This document shows, piece after piece, positions 1 through 9,300 of a stretch of DNA of 64,000 nucleotides. Numbering within the stretch: position 1 is the first letter of the stretch; each line of letters opens with the position of its first letter. This stretch comes from Marinomonas sargassi. Lineage in GTDB: Bacteria > Pseudomonadota > Gammaproteobacteria > Pseudomonadales > Marinomonadaceae. The notes under the pieces are model-generated. The model saw only the letters and a list, made by a program, of their open reading frames with translations, had not been told where the DNA came from and did not search any database. The stretch spans positions 186,001 to 250,000 of the forward strand of contig NZ_JAOVZB010000003.1 in assembly GCF_025716875.1 (NCBI RefSeq), read 5' to 3'. The translations under genes and the position numbers were made by a program.

Positions 1-1
1 G

Positions 2-547
2 CAGTTTTCACCAGGTATTGCCCTAGGTGCAATCATTGGCGCGCAGGTACTATCTTTTATGAATCCTATTGTCTTTAAAGTATGCTTTTCCTTGTTAGTT
101 ATTATTTATACTTATAACGCTCTTCTATCGAGTAATCTAATCACTCATAAGGTGCGTAAAACATCAAAAGGCTTCTCACTGCTAGTGGGAATGCTTGTTG
201 GGGGAGTGTCATTACTAGCGGGGAGTTGTGGTCGAGTTTTAGGTGATTCGCTTTTCTCTTTTTTAAGCAAAGACCTAAATAATAAAGAAGCTACTGTTAG
301 AGGTTTTGTTGTTTTCACCTCCATTGCAGCTCTTATCGGTTTTGCGTTTCCAGCTCAAGGCTTTGATACACATAATTTGTTTGGATTCACTGGTGCAGTA
401 CACTTACCTTCAGCGCTTATAATGGGACTCAGCTTCAGTGTTGCTTATTTATTATGCCGTAGACAAATCAATGATTTAGATAAAAATGTTCTGATAATAT
501 CTTGTGTTCTGTTTTTAGTATTTACTGTATTTAGACTTTGGTTGTGA
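2..547 (+). CDS. Sulfite exporter TauE/SafE family permease, C-terminal part
   Basis: The reading frame is open from the first bases of the window, so the gene starts upstream and only about 181 C-terminal residues are seen. It has repeated hydrophobic segments, a glycine-rich stretch before the first internal methionine (ending GAQVLSF) and a second glycine-rich segment (GMLVGGVSLLAGSCG), the two-half architecture typical of TauE/SafE (DUF81) membrane permeases that export sulfite, sulfonates or related anions. The ATG at 59 is internal to this frame and is not the true start. The substrate cannot be read from sequence. The next gene, hemH, starts about 58 bases downstream on the same strand. 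Confidence 0.75.
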   Translation, partial: QFSPGIALGAIIGAQVLSFMNPIVFKVCFSLLVIIYTYNALLSSNLITHKVRKTSKGFSLLVGMLVGGVSLLAGSCGRVLGDSLFSFLSKDLNNKEATVRGFVVFTSIAALIGFAFPAQGFDTHNLFGFTGAVHLPSALIMGLSFSVAYLLCRRQINDLDKNVLIISCVLFLVFTVFRLWL

Positions 548-605
548 TTACAGCTCAGGTTTTTCTGATTTAAAAAGCCATTTGAATAGGGCTATAAGGT
601 TTAAA

Positions 606-1607
606 ATGAAAGAAAATGTGAAGTATGGTGTTTTATTAATGAATTTAGGGACACCAGACGCTCCCGAAAAGAAAGCTGTTCGCCGCTTCCTTAAAGAGTT
701 TTTGTCAGACTCTCGAGTAGTGGATCTAAACCCTCTAATTTGGCGCCCTATATTAAACCTTATTATATTAAACCTGCGTCCAAGCAAGGTAGCAAAAGTC
801 TACCAACAGGTATGGATGGATGAAGGCTCACCCTTATTGGTGCTCAGTAACCGATTAAAAAAAGCACTTTCTGATTCTTTAGCTAGCTCTGACGAACAAG
901 CGATTCCTGTTGAGCTAGCAATGACATACGGTAATCCAAGTGTAGAAAGTGCGGCAAATCAGCTGAGAAAGCAGAGGGTAGATAAGATTCTTGTGATACC
1001 TATGTACCCTCAATTTTCTGCTACTACCACTGCGGCAGCTTACGATCGTTTAATGAAATCGTTGAAAAAGTGCCCCCATTGGCCATCCCTTAACCTTACT
1101 CAAGATTACGCAGACCATCCTTTATACATAAAAGCGTTAGCAAACTCGATTAGAGCCCAATGGGAAAAACAAGCAGAGCAAAGGCATTTAGTGTTTTCTT
1201 ATCACGGCATACCCAAACGCTATGTTAGCCAAGGGGACCCTTATGCTAGTCGATGTGAATTAACCAGTCAGTTGGTCGCCAAGGAGTTAGGTCTTAAAGA
1301 CTCGGATTGGACGCATGTTTATCAATCACGATTTGGGCGAGAAGAGTGGTTGAAGCCCTATGCCGATGCGACGTTAAAGAGTATGCCAAGCAAAGGTATA
1401 GAAAGAGTTAATGTCATTAGCCCGGCTTTTAGTATGGATTGCATTGAAACTTTAGAAGAAATTCAAATCGAGCTTAAGGAAGAGTTTGAATCTAGTGGCG
1501 GAGAAGCGTTTGATTATGTCCCCGCATTAAACGACTCAGATGATCATGTCGCTTTATATACAAGCCTAGTTATAGAAAACACTCAACAGTGGAAAGCTAA
1601 TGATTAA
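606..1607 (+). CDS. hemH: Ferrochelatase
   Basis: Inserts Fe(II) into protoporphyrin IX in the last step of protoheme synthesis. The protein opens with the family signature GVLLMNLGTPDAP, carries the catalytic histidine in SYHGIPKRY (H200) and the conserved glutamate in MDCIETLEE (near 281). About 333 residues is the normal bacterial length. I chose the ATG at 606, preceded by AAGG at a usable distance, over an in-frame TTG at 582 that would add eight non-conserved residues. It overlaps the following HAD gene by 8 bases, suggesting co-translation. Other tetrapyrrole genes in the window are cbiX (3896) and hemN (17546). Confidence 0.95.
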   Translation: MKENVKYGVLLMNLGTPDAPEKKAVRRFLKEFLSDSRVVDLNPLIWRPILNLIILNLRPSKVAKVYQQVWMDEGSPLLVLSNRLKKALSDSLASSDEQAIPVELAMTYGNPSVESAANQLRKQRVDKILVIPMYPQFSATTTAAAYDRLMKSLKKCPHWPSLNLTQDYADHPLYIKALANSIRAQWEKQAEQRHLVFSYHGIPKRYVSQGDPYASRCELTSQLVAKELGLKDSDWTHVYQSRFGREEWLKPYADATLKSMPSKGIERVNVISPAFSMDCIETLEEIQIELKEEFESSGGEAFDYVPALNDSDDHVALYTSLVIENTQQWKAND

Positions 1608-2310
1608 TAAAACGGTATCTACTATTGCTTTTGATGCAGACGACACATTATGGCGTAACGAGGATATTTTTATCCATGCTCAGGATGAATTTATTAAATT
1701 GCTTTTAGCCTACCATGATGAGAATTTTATTCGCTCCCATTTGAATGGAGTACAAGTTAAGAATTTAAAACATTTTGGCTATGGAGTGAAAGGCTTCACA
1801 CTGTCTATGATAGAAACGGCCATAGAATTAACAGAAGGGCGTATTGTTGGCAGTGAAGTACACCAAATAATAGAGCTCGCAAGACGTATGCTGGCAACTC
1901 CAATCGAGCTGTTAGACAATGTTAAAACAACATTAAAAATGCTTAAAAAAGATTACCGTTTAATTGTCATTACCAAGGGTGATTTATTAGACCAAGAGAG
2001 TAAATTTACTCGTTCTGGCTTAGTTGGTCTTTTTGATGCATTTGAAGTCGTTAGTGATAAAACAACAGAGTCATACAACCAAGTTTTAACAAGAAATGGC
2101 ATAGATAAAAGCTCATTCTTAATGGTCGGAAATTCTTTAAAATCAGACATATTGCCAGTTTTAGATTTGGGGGCGCAAGCGATACATATCCCTTACCATA
2201 GTACATGGGAACATGAAGAGGTTGAAAACAAGGTATTAGAAAATTACCCACAACTACAAACCTTATCTGATATACAAGAGCTGCCTTCTTGGTTAACAAA
2301 GAGTAAATAA
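1600..2310 (+). CDS. HAD-superfamily hydrolase
   Basis: A 236-residue haloacid dehalogenase-type phosphatase. Motif I is FDADDTLW with the nucleophile D12 and the acid/base D14, motif II lies in VITKGD, and the C-terminal metal site is VGNSLKSDILP. The region between motifs I and II is mostly helical as in cap-type C1 enzymes. The substrate is not predictable; it differs from the YjjG-like gene at 29814 and the phosphoglycolate-phosphatase-like gene at 35155. The start overlaps the end of hemH by 8 bases and the next gene begins 4 bases after its stop, so the three form a probable operon. Confidence 0.8.
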   Translation: MINKTVSTIAFDADDTLWRNEDIFIHAQDEFIKLLLAYHDENFIRSHLNGVQVKNLKHFGYGVKGFTLSMIETAIELTEGRIVGSEVHQIIELARRMLATPIELLDNVKTTLKMLKKDYRLIVITKGDLLDQESKFTRSGLVGLFDAFEVVSDKTTESYNQVLTRNGIDKSSFLMVGNSLKSDILPVLDLGAQAIHIPYHSTWEHEEVENKVLENYPQLQTLSDIQELPSWLTKSK

Positions 2311-2314
2311 AAGA

Positions 2315-2821
2315 GTGGCTGAAAAACCTAAAACACCATCGCGAACAAGTAACTGGGAGCAAGAGTTTCTAGAGCAAGATGATGCTCACATAAAAGCGGC
2401 AAAAATCCGTTATCGATGCCCAAAATGTGAAAGTTTGTTGGTTTTAAAGCAGGGCAGTAAAGGTGAGTTTTGGGGGTGTGAAGCCTACCCAGGTTGTGAT
2501 TACACAGCTAATGACGAGGGGGGCAAGCCTGTTCGAGCAAAACGCTACCTTTGCCCAACCTGCCAATCACCTATGAAGCGTAAGACTTATCAAGATAATG
2601 CCTTCTGGGGGTGTTCTAGCTACCCTGAATGTAAAACCACAGTTGAAGATGACAATGGCGTGCCTTCTAGTACTAAGAAGTACCCATGCCGATCCTGTGG
2701 CCACTATTTGATTCGTAAAAAAAGTAAAAATGGTTATTTTTGGGGCTGTGTACGTTACCCTGACTGCACTAATACATTAAACGATAATAATGGCTTACCC
2801 GTTCTTCGCAAAAAGCGCTAA
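2315..2821 (+). CDS. YrdD-like protein with three topoisomerase-type C4 zinc fingers
   Basis: A 168-residue basic protein made almost wholly of three tandem topoisomerase C-terminal zinc fingers (zf-C4_Topoisom): CPKCESLL...FWGCEAYPGC, CPTCQSPM...FWGCSSYPEC and CRSCGHYL...FWGCVRYPDC, each with CxxC, about 16 residues, then WGC and PxC. It lacks any topoisomerase catalytic domain. In E. coli the similar stand-alone YrdD is known; its function is not settled, and binding of single-stranded DNA or RNA is the usual inference. The start is GTG, 4 bases after the HAD gene stop. Its 3' end overlaps the convergent epimerase gene by 4 bases. Confidence 0.8.
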   Translation: MAEKPKTPSRTSNWEQEFLEQDDAHIKAAKIRYRCPKCESLLVLKQGSKGEFWGCEAYPGCDYTANDEGGKPVRAKRYLCPTCQSPMKRKTYQDNAFWGCSSYPECKTTVEDDNGVPSSTKKYPCRSCGHYLIRKKSKNGYFWGCVRYPDCTNTLNDNNGLPVLRKKR

Positions 2822-3699
2822 GCACTTTTCTCTATATCTATCAGTGCACTTTCTAGTGTTGTAAAGGTAAAATCGAACCCGGCCCCTTCTAATTTCTTTG
2901 ATGATACCTTAGGGCCTTCTGTAAGTAGTTGCGCCATTTCCCCAAACAGTAACTTCAATAGAAATCTCGGTGTTTTCAAGGCGGCTGGTCGGCCTAGTAC
3001 TTTTGCATAAGTCGTGGCGAAGTCTTTTTGCGTTATATATTGAGGAGCTACAAGGTTATAAGTACCTGTTAAGCTGTCTGTCTTAATACTATCCAATATG
3101 GCTCGGATGACATCTTCAATATGAATCCATGAGAACCATTGATCTCCTTCAGCTATTTGGCCTCCTAATCCCATTAGAAAGGGTAGGCGCATTTTCTGCA
3201 AAGCGCCGCCATCTCCTAACACCACTCCTAAGCGAAATATCACCACATTTGTTTGATTATCTTTAAAGCGCTCAGCCGCTTTTTCCCAGTTATGGCAGAG
3301 CTGAAAACAAAAACCTCGGGTTGATGGTGTCTGTTCATCAAATTCACCTTCTTTTGTTAAGCCATAAAAGCCAATTGCTGACATAGAGATAACTTTTTTA
3401 GGCGCGACTTTCAGTGCCTCTCTTATCTGGTCGGTTAAACTAACACGACTTTCATACAAAACTTGTTTGCGCTTTTTGCTCCAAGGCTTGCTCGCTATAT
3501 TTTCACCCGCTAAATTGATAAAAACATCAAGTTCAACATTAAGTTCACTCAATGAGGTGATATCAAGCTGAATTATTCTCTTATCCAATAGGGTAGAGTG
3601 CTCCCTTACTAGTGCGTATATTTCATACTCGTCTGACTGCATATGAGCCAATAAATTACGCCCAATAAAGCCAGTTGCTCCAGAAATCAGAATTTTCAT
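2818..3699 (-). CDS. TIGR01777-family NAD(P)-dependent epimerase (SDR39U1/YfcH-like)
   Basis: A 293-residue extended short-chain dehydrogenase. The Rossmann motif ATGFIGRNL is at residues 8-16 and the NLAGENI and SMSAIGFYG segments are typical of the TIGR01777/YfcH family; the C-terminal DUF1731-like end (KTPRFLLKLLFGEMAQLLTEGPKVSSKKLEGAGF) is present. The catalytic tyrosine is in FYG rather than the classical YxxxK spacing, as usual for this family. The substrate is unknown. The E. coli homologue YfcH is also uncharacterised. It is transcribed alone, convergent with the zinc-finger gene. Confidence 0.85.
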   Translation of the reverse strand: MKILISGATGFIGRNLLAHMQSDEYEIYALVREHSTLLDKRIIQLDITSLSELNVELDVFINLAGENIASKPWSKKRKQVLYESRVSLTDQIREALKVAPKKVISMSAIGFYGLTKEGEFDEQTPSTRGFCFQLCHNWEKAAERFKDNQTNVVIFRLGVVLGDGGALQKMRLPFLMGLGGQIAEGDQWFSWIHIEDVIRAILDSIKTDSLTGTYNLVAPQYITQKDFATTYAKVLGRPAALKTPRFLLKLLFGEMAQLLTEGPKVSSKKLEGAGFDFTFTTLESALIDIEKSA

Positions 3700-3895
3700 C
3701 TTTATAACCTCAAAGTAATCGGGATCTTATTGTTATACGTAATAAAAAGAGAACAAGATCAATTACTTCCTAATCCACCCTTTTTCTCTTCACTTTTCTT
3801 GTTTTGGCCTTGGATTTGGAAGGTTTTTTGTTCGAGATCTTCTTTTTCTTCAAGAGGATGGCTAAAATGAGGAAACCAGAATTTAAGGCATTACA

Positions 3896-4273
3896 ATGTT
3901 AAGTAAAAATTACGACCACATTATCCTTCTTGCACACGGAAGTCCTGACCCTCTCTGGAAACAGCCTTTTGAATCCATATACAATGAAGTAACTGAAATA
4001 TATGGAGCAGAAAAATCTAGTTTAGCTTATATGGAGCTTACTACACCGACTCTTGAAGATGCTGTCGCAGCATTGGATAAGGATGTTCGAAGTGTCGCTG
4101 TATTACCTTTGTTCTTAGCGGTGGGAAGACATTTAAGAAAAGATGTCCCTGCGCAAATAGAAGCATTACAGACAGATGATTTAAGCATAGAATTACTTCC
4201 GCCAATTGGCGATGATTTAGTGGTAAAAAACGCCATGCGTACAGCAATTGCACAACATCTAGGCTCAGCTTAA
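3896..4273 (+). CDS. cbiX: Small CbiX-type sirohydrochlorin chelatase
   Basis: At 125 residues this is the short, single-domain CbiX form that works as a homodimer, inserting Co2+ or Fe2+ into sirohydrochlorin for cobalamin or siroheme synthesis. The metal-ligand histidines are H14 in LLAHGSPDP and H79 in AVGRHLRKD. AAGG about 8 bases before the ATG supports the start. A 14-codon upstream frame (3858-3902) overlaps the start in another frame; I do not call it a gene. No other cobalamin or siroheme genes are nearby, so which metal it uses is not resolved. Confidence 0.85.
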   Translation: MLSKNYDHIILLAHGSPDPLWKQPFESIYNEVTEIYGAEKSSLAYMELTTPTLEDAVAALDKDVRSVAVLPLFLAVGRHLRKDVPAQIEALQTDDLSIELLPPIGDDLVVKNAMRTAIAQHLGSA

Positions 4274-4311
4274 GATGGTCGTATTAATTTTGAGTTTATG
4301 GAGTCGAATGG

Positions 4312-5709
4312 ATGCTGTTTAGACATCTTCCTGATGAAATATTTCAGGCGCTAAGTGGTTCAAATAGAGCACTCATTGAAGCGGTTTTAACCGACTTAGC
4401 TGAAGTCTTTTACGATCATGCAGAAGATCCAATTAAAGATAAATCCACTATTATTGAGTCTATCGAAGATACTCTCCATAAAGTGGATACCTTTTCATGG
4501 CACGAAGATCATAAAGAGTCATTTGATTCCCCTAAAACGATCCACGACTATGCATTGCGCATTTATCACCGCTTAGTTAACACAGGTTGGCTGGTTGAGG
4601 AACAAGAGTTATATCGTGTGAGTGTTCTGATGACACCACAGATATCTATGTTACTGAGATCATTGGTGGAAATTAGCCGTCATGGTAAGCGTAATTACGG
4701 TGCAACTGTACTTAGTATTCTAAGTAATTTAGAAGCAGTGGCTAAACACCCAACAGAACGTGGGGTTACTTTACGACAATCTGCGGAAGCATCACGAGAC
4801 TTCTCTGCGCATCTCAACCAAATTCTTCTAGGTATTCGAAGCCTACAGCGGGAGCTATTCGCCAGCCGCGATCCTAAAGTCATTGTTGCTGGCTTCTTTG
4901 ATTTGTTTGTAGAAGGGATTTTGATCGCTGATTACAAAACCATCAAAACGAGCAATAACCCATTCCGCTTTCGTCGCCAGATATTAGAGCTTACACAAGA
5001 GTTTCTAAGTGATACTGATACTCTAAATAAAGTGGCTCAATGTTATGTGGATCAGCAGTTAATTTCGCTTGAAGAAGCGCAAGTTATGGTTGAGAAAGAC
5101 TGTCGAGATATTATTCAGACATTCAGTAATATTGAGCAAAGATTAGAACGAATTGATGAATACCGTTACCGATTAGAAAAACGTGCAGCCGATACTGCCC
5201 GTTACATGGACAACTCCCGCCCAGGTTTAGCCAATAAAGTTGCAGGTATCATTTCCGATGTGGCTAAGTTCGAACACTTGCCCGTTTTAAAGAACGTCTT
5301 TGGTAGTCGTTTTGTCGGAGCCTCCTCAGCGGCACAGCCTATGAAGCGCAGGGAGCCACCACCACCTAGAGTCATGACCCCCTCTGAAGTGTCAGCAGAT
5401 GCAATCAAGTTACGTGATTTACAACGCCGTTTCCATGAAGCAAGGCAAGTTACCGTTCCTAAAATGCAGACCTATTTAGAAAGGCAAATGCAAGCAGACA
5501 AGAGTAAGCATATTTTAGATTTTACTATTGAATCTGTAGAAGACTTTGTTTGCTTTGATCATTTGCGTTATATCGGTTCACTTGGCGTAAGTGCCAAAAA
5601 ATTAGAAGACTCTTTTGAAATACATTTCACAAACCAATATCTAGATGTACATGAGTTTGTTGAATGTCGTGAATTTAATGTAGTACGTAGGAGCAAGGCC
5701 AGTGCTTAA
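4312..5709 (+). CDS. mksF: Condensin subunit MksF (JetA/DUF5716-like kleisin)
   Basis: A 465-residue mostly helical protein at the head of a three-gene set with MksE and an SMC-like MksB. Size, position and a winged-helix-like N-terminus (LFRHLPDEIFQALSG) match the kleisin subunit of MksBEF condensins, annotated as JetA in Wadjet systems. The C-terminal half has long amphipathic helices (residues about 240-300) and a proline-rich linker near residue 350 (RREPPPPRV), consistent with a kleisin bridging ATPase heads. GGAG lies 8 bases before the ATG. It overlaps mksE by 8 bases. No jetD/mksG follows, so chromosome organisation is the likelier role. Confidence 0.85.
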   Translation: MLFRHLPDEIFQALSGSNRALIEAVLTDLAEVFYDHAEDPIKDKSTIIESIEDTLHKVDTFSWHEDHKESFDSPKTIHDYALRIYHRLVNTGWLVEEQELYRVSVLMTPQISMLLRSLVEISRHGKRNYGATVLSILSNLEAVAKHPTERGVTLRQSAEASRDFSAHLNQILLGIRSLQRELFASRDPKVIVAGFFDLFVEGILIADYKTIKTSNNPFRFRRQILELTQEFLSDTDTLNKVAQCYVDQQLISLEEAQVMVEKDCRDIIQTFSNIEQRLERIDEYRYRLEKRAADTARYMDNSRPGLANKVAGIISDVAKFEHLPVLKNVFGSRFVGASSAAQPMKRREPPPPRVMTPSEVSADAIKLRDLQRRFHEARQVTVPKMQTYLERQMQADKSKHILDFTIESVEDFVCFDHLRYIGSLGVSAKKLEDSFEIHFTNQYLDVHEFVECREFNVVRRSKASA

Positions 5710-6340
5710 AGAATTAAAAAAAGTGGTTGAGGAATCAGGCAAAGATGCCCAGGAATTCCAACAGACTGCAAACTTTGTTGTTGCCAATCAATTTGTCAGC
5801 GCTTTTAAGCATGGTCAACGAAAACACTATTTACTCGTTGAATCCTATCAAGATTACTTTGACAACTTATTTGATGCCCTTGGTTTAAAGCTTTATGTCA
5901 ATGAAAATGAGCGATTAGCTGGTGTTTTGCCTGTGCAGAGAGAAGCCTTTGTACGACTTAAAACAGAAGATACCTTGTTCCTTCTAGTACTACGTCAAAT
6001 ATACGAAGAAAAAATTGAAAACTTTGAGGTCGATAATGGTTTTGTGGCGACAAATACCCACACAATTTTAGATAGATACGTGCAGCTGGTAAAACGTGAA
6101 ATCCCTTCTGAGACACGCTTCAAAGACATTTTGGCGTTATTTAGTCGCCATGGCGTCATTATTCGCGGTAAAGCTTACGAAGAAGACAGCAAAAACTTGA
6201 TGATCAATATCACTCCTGTAGTACGACTCATAGTAACCGAAGCCTACCTTCGTCAGTTAGAGTCTTTCAATGGAGCTGATCCAGAAGATGACGATATTGA
6301 TGCAGAAATCGAAGACACGACAGAAACCGAACAGGATTAA
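5702..6340 (+). CDS. mksE: Condensin subunit MksE (JetB/DUF4194 family)
   Basis: A 212-residue KITE-type subunit that bridges kleisin and SMC in MksBEF. Recognised from gene order (kleisin, this, SMC), size, and winged-helix character of segments such as ETRFKDILALFSRHGVI; the C-terminus is very acidic (PEDDDIDAEIEDTTETEQD), as common in this family. The start is GTG at 5702, inside the end of mksF, implying coupled translation. mksB begins 9 bases after its stop. Confidence 0.82.
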   Translation: MLKELKKVVEESGKDAQEFQQTANFVVANQFVSAFKHGQRKHYLLVESYQDYFDNLFDALGLKLYVNENERLAGVLPVQREAFVRLKTEDTLFLLVLRQIYEEKIENFEVDNGFVATNTHTILDRYVQLVKREIPSETRFKDILALFSRHGVIIRGKAYEEDSKNLMINITPVVRLIVTEAYLRQLESFNGADPEDDDIDAEIEDTTETEQD

Positions 6341-6349
6341 GGCCAAAAT

Positions 6350-9300
6350 ATGAAAAAGCTAAATCGTATCGTATTAGTTAATTGGTACCTGCTTGGTGCA
6401 GAAGAAATTAGTATACGTGGTAACACCGCCATCATAGGCCCAACAGGTTCAGGTAAATCATCTTTACTGGATGCCATTCAAACCGTACTTACAGGTGCTA
6501 GTAAGCGTCACCTTAATTACAACGCCAGCGCCAATGACGGTAAAGCTAGTGGGCGTAGTATCCGCTCCTATATTCTAGGTATGATAGATTCAGGACAGGC
6601 CAACGCCAAAGTATTTGGTACACAGCCAAGGCAAGATGCAACCAGCTACCTAGCGCTGGTTTTTGAGGATAGCGTGTCTGGTACGGAGTCTACTGTTGGT
6701 TTGGCTTTAAGTGCTTCCCTTGCGTCGCCAGAAGAGCAGGTATTAGGTCGTTTCGTGTTGCCTAATTATGGTGCTAGGAAAACAGATTATATCGATCAAA
6801 TGTCGGGAAAAAGCTATCAAGCTAAGCCTTGGGTAGAAGTTCGCGAGACAATGAAAAAAGCCTGTCTCGACCCCTACATTAAGTCCGGCAGTGCTTCTGC
6901 TACTCAGTATATTAATACTTATCTTAAAGAACTTAGCCCTAGTGAAGATCAGCTCATCACCTTGGATGGTTTTTTAAAGAACTTCAAGAATGCACTGAAG
7001 TTTGTGCCAATCGCATCTCCAACTCGCTTTGTACAAGATTTTGTATTGGCTGAAGCCCCTTTGCAAGTTGGGGCTTATCAAAAATCCTTGAATGAGTATC
7101 GACACCTAGAAGCTAAAACACTTGAAGTATCTAAGCGTATTGATGACCTAAAAGTCATCCAAGTTGACTGTGATAAAAAACATCAACAAGAACAAAGTGC
7201 TATTAATTACCAATGGATCGCGACAGAAGCTCGTTTTGATGAGTTAGGCAGTAAGCAAGACGAAATTCAAGATCAATATGAACTACAAAAAGAGCGTGAA
7301 GAAGAGATCGAGGAAGAGCTAACGACACAAGCTAGCTTATTAAAGCAACTTCAAGCTCAATTACTACGACTTGAGCAGCAGTACGAACATTCTGATGTTG
7401 GTTTAAAGATTCAACAGTTAGAGCAGAATAAAAAGCTTTTGACCTTGCAAGGTCAGCAAGACCAAAAAGCGGTCTTGCAAGCTCGTCAATTAATTCAAAT
7501 GTTGTCCGCTTTATATTCCTTTGAAGAATTATTATCGAAAGACGTTGTTAATCAAGTTAAAGAATTATCTGAGTTTCATGGTTTAATCAGTGAAAGCGGG
7601 CAAGTACTAGGAAATTTGAAACCACTGACGCAAAAGCTTAGTGAGTTGAATGATCTTTTAGATAAAGAAAAATCGTTGCTTTTCTCTCAGCGCACAGAGT
7701 TGAACCGTAGCATCTTGAATCTAAAGGATGAATGTAAACAGCTAGAGTCTGATGTTTCTTCCTTAAAAGGTGGTGTTAGTCCTTTATCGCAAAATACCAA
7801 ACGACTTATTAGTCTTTTAAAAGATGCCAACATTACTGCGACACCTCTTAGCCATCTCGCTGAAGTTACTGATCGTAAATGGCAAGACGCTATTGAAGGT
7901 TACTTAGGGGCTCAACGAGAAGCACTCATTGTCGAGCCTGAGGATGCAGAAGAAGCCATTCGTATTTTCAGAGCACACAGACGCCAGCTTATGGGTTGTC
8001 GGGTTATTGATACCACTCAGACTAGACTTTGGTTGAGTAGAGGGAACGATAATTCTGCATTGCGTTATATACGTTGTAATAATGATCATGCTCAAGCTTA
8101 TTTGAATCGTCGACTAGGTGGTATTAAACCTGTAGATACAGAGCGTCAATTATTGCGTGAAGACAGCGCAATGACTGCGGATGGCATGCTTAAACTTTCT
8201 GGAACAATTTCTACGATTCGTTTTACCTCTCATATGATGGTTGGTATCAACACTGATGGCATGAGAGAGTCCAGAGAAAAACAATTAGCTCAGCTTTCCG
8301 GTGAGCTAATGAGTTTCTTAAAATCTGATCAAAAGCTTGAGCAAGCCGATTCTTTACTCGGTCGTATCATGGCGAACAATCAGCTTGATACAGATTCATT
8401 AAACAATGCAGGTCATACATTAACGCGTTTAACTCAAGAACTTTCTTCTGTCGAAGAAGAAATGGCAGCGCTTCAGAAACATGACGATACAGACCTACAA
8501 GAACGCATCGAAGAGTTAAAAGCACGTATTAGTAATGTTGAGCTAGAACAGAAAAAAGGCGATCGTGAACGTCAGCAAATTGCAGAGCAGTTCGGTGCAC
8601 TTAATACGCAGAAAACTCAGCTTAGCAATGCTCTTTCGGCACTGGATGAGGAGCGTACCAAGTTAACATCCAACCCGAAATACGATGCAGAATTTGCCAG
8701 TGAGCGATATGCACTACTAGAAAGTAGCATGGTTAACGGTGCAGCAATCTACAAAGAAGCCATAAGCCGATCAGAGAAGGCCAGTGAAAAGGCACGTAGC
8801 TTTGATCAGAAAGTACGTAAAGAAGTCGCCGACCATTATGCAAAATATCACCATGACAATTTAGACAATGATGTTCAATTAGACTACCTCGAGTCTAAGT
8901 TTGAAGAGTTTGAGCGATATGTTGCTTATCAGATAGAAGTGCTAGGTGAAACAGAGCTTGCTAAGTATGCTAAGCGAGCGGAATTGGCACGTAGGGAGGC
9001 AGAAGAGACCTTTAGATCTGATTATGTTTCAAAACTTAAAGACTCTTTAGATCAAGTGGCTCACATTATTCGAGAGCTTAACTCTAGTCTTAAGCGTCGA
9101 CCGTTTAACCAAGAAATTTATCAGTTCCGTTATTACCCTAATGGCGATATGAAAGATATTCTGGATCTTGTTGAGCGATTCAGTGCGCAGGATCAAGCAA
9201 ACGTTGGAGGGCTATTTGATCCTCATTTAAATGACTCTCCAGAACATGCTCGAGCGATAACAGCCATTCAAGAACTTATTTCTGATGAAGAGAAGCAACA

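Noticed and set aside
548..787. Minus-strand frame over the start of hemH
   Set aside because: It is antisense to the conserved ferrochelatase N-terminus, with no sign of a start or function.
3770..3853. Minus-strand lysine-rich frame of 27 codons between the epimerase gene and cbiX
   Set aside because: Only a TTG could start it, there is no ribosome site, and the opposite strand is simply pyrimidine-rich; low-complexity sequence gives such frames by chance.
3858..3902. Fourteen-codon frame with AGAGG ribosome site overlapping the cbiX start
   Set aside because: A leader peptide is possible, but there is no pairing structure or regulatory codon bias to support it.
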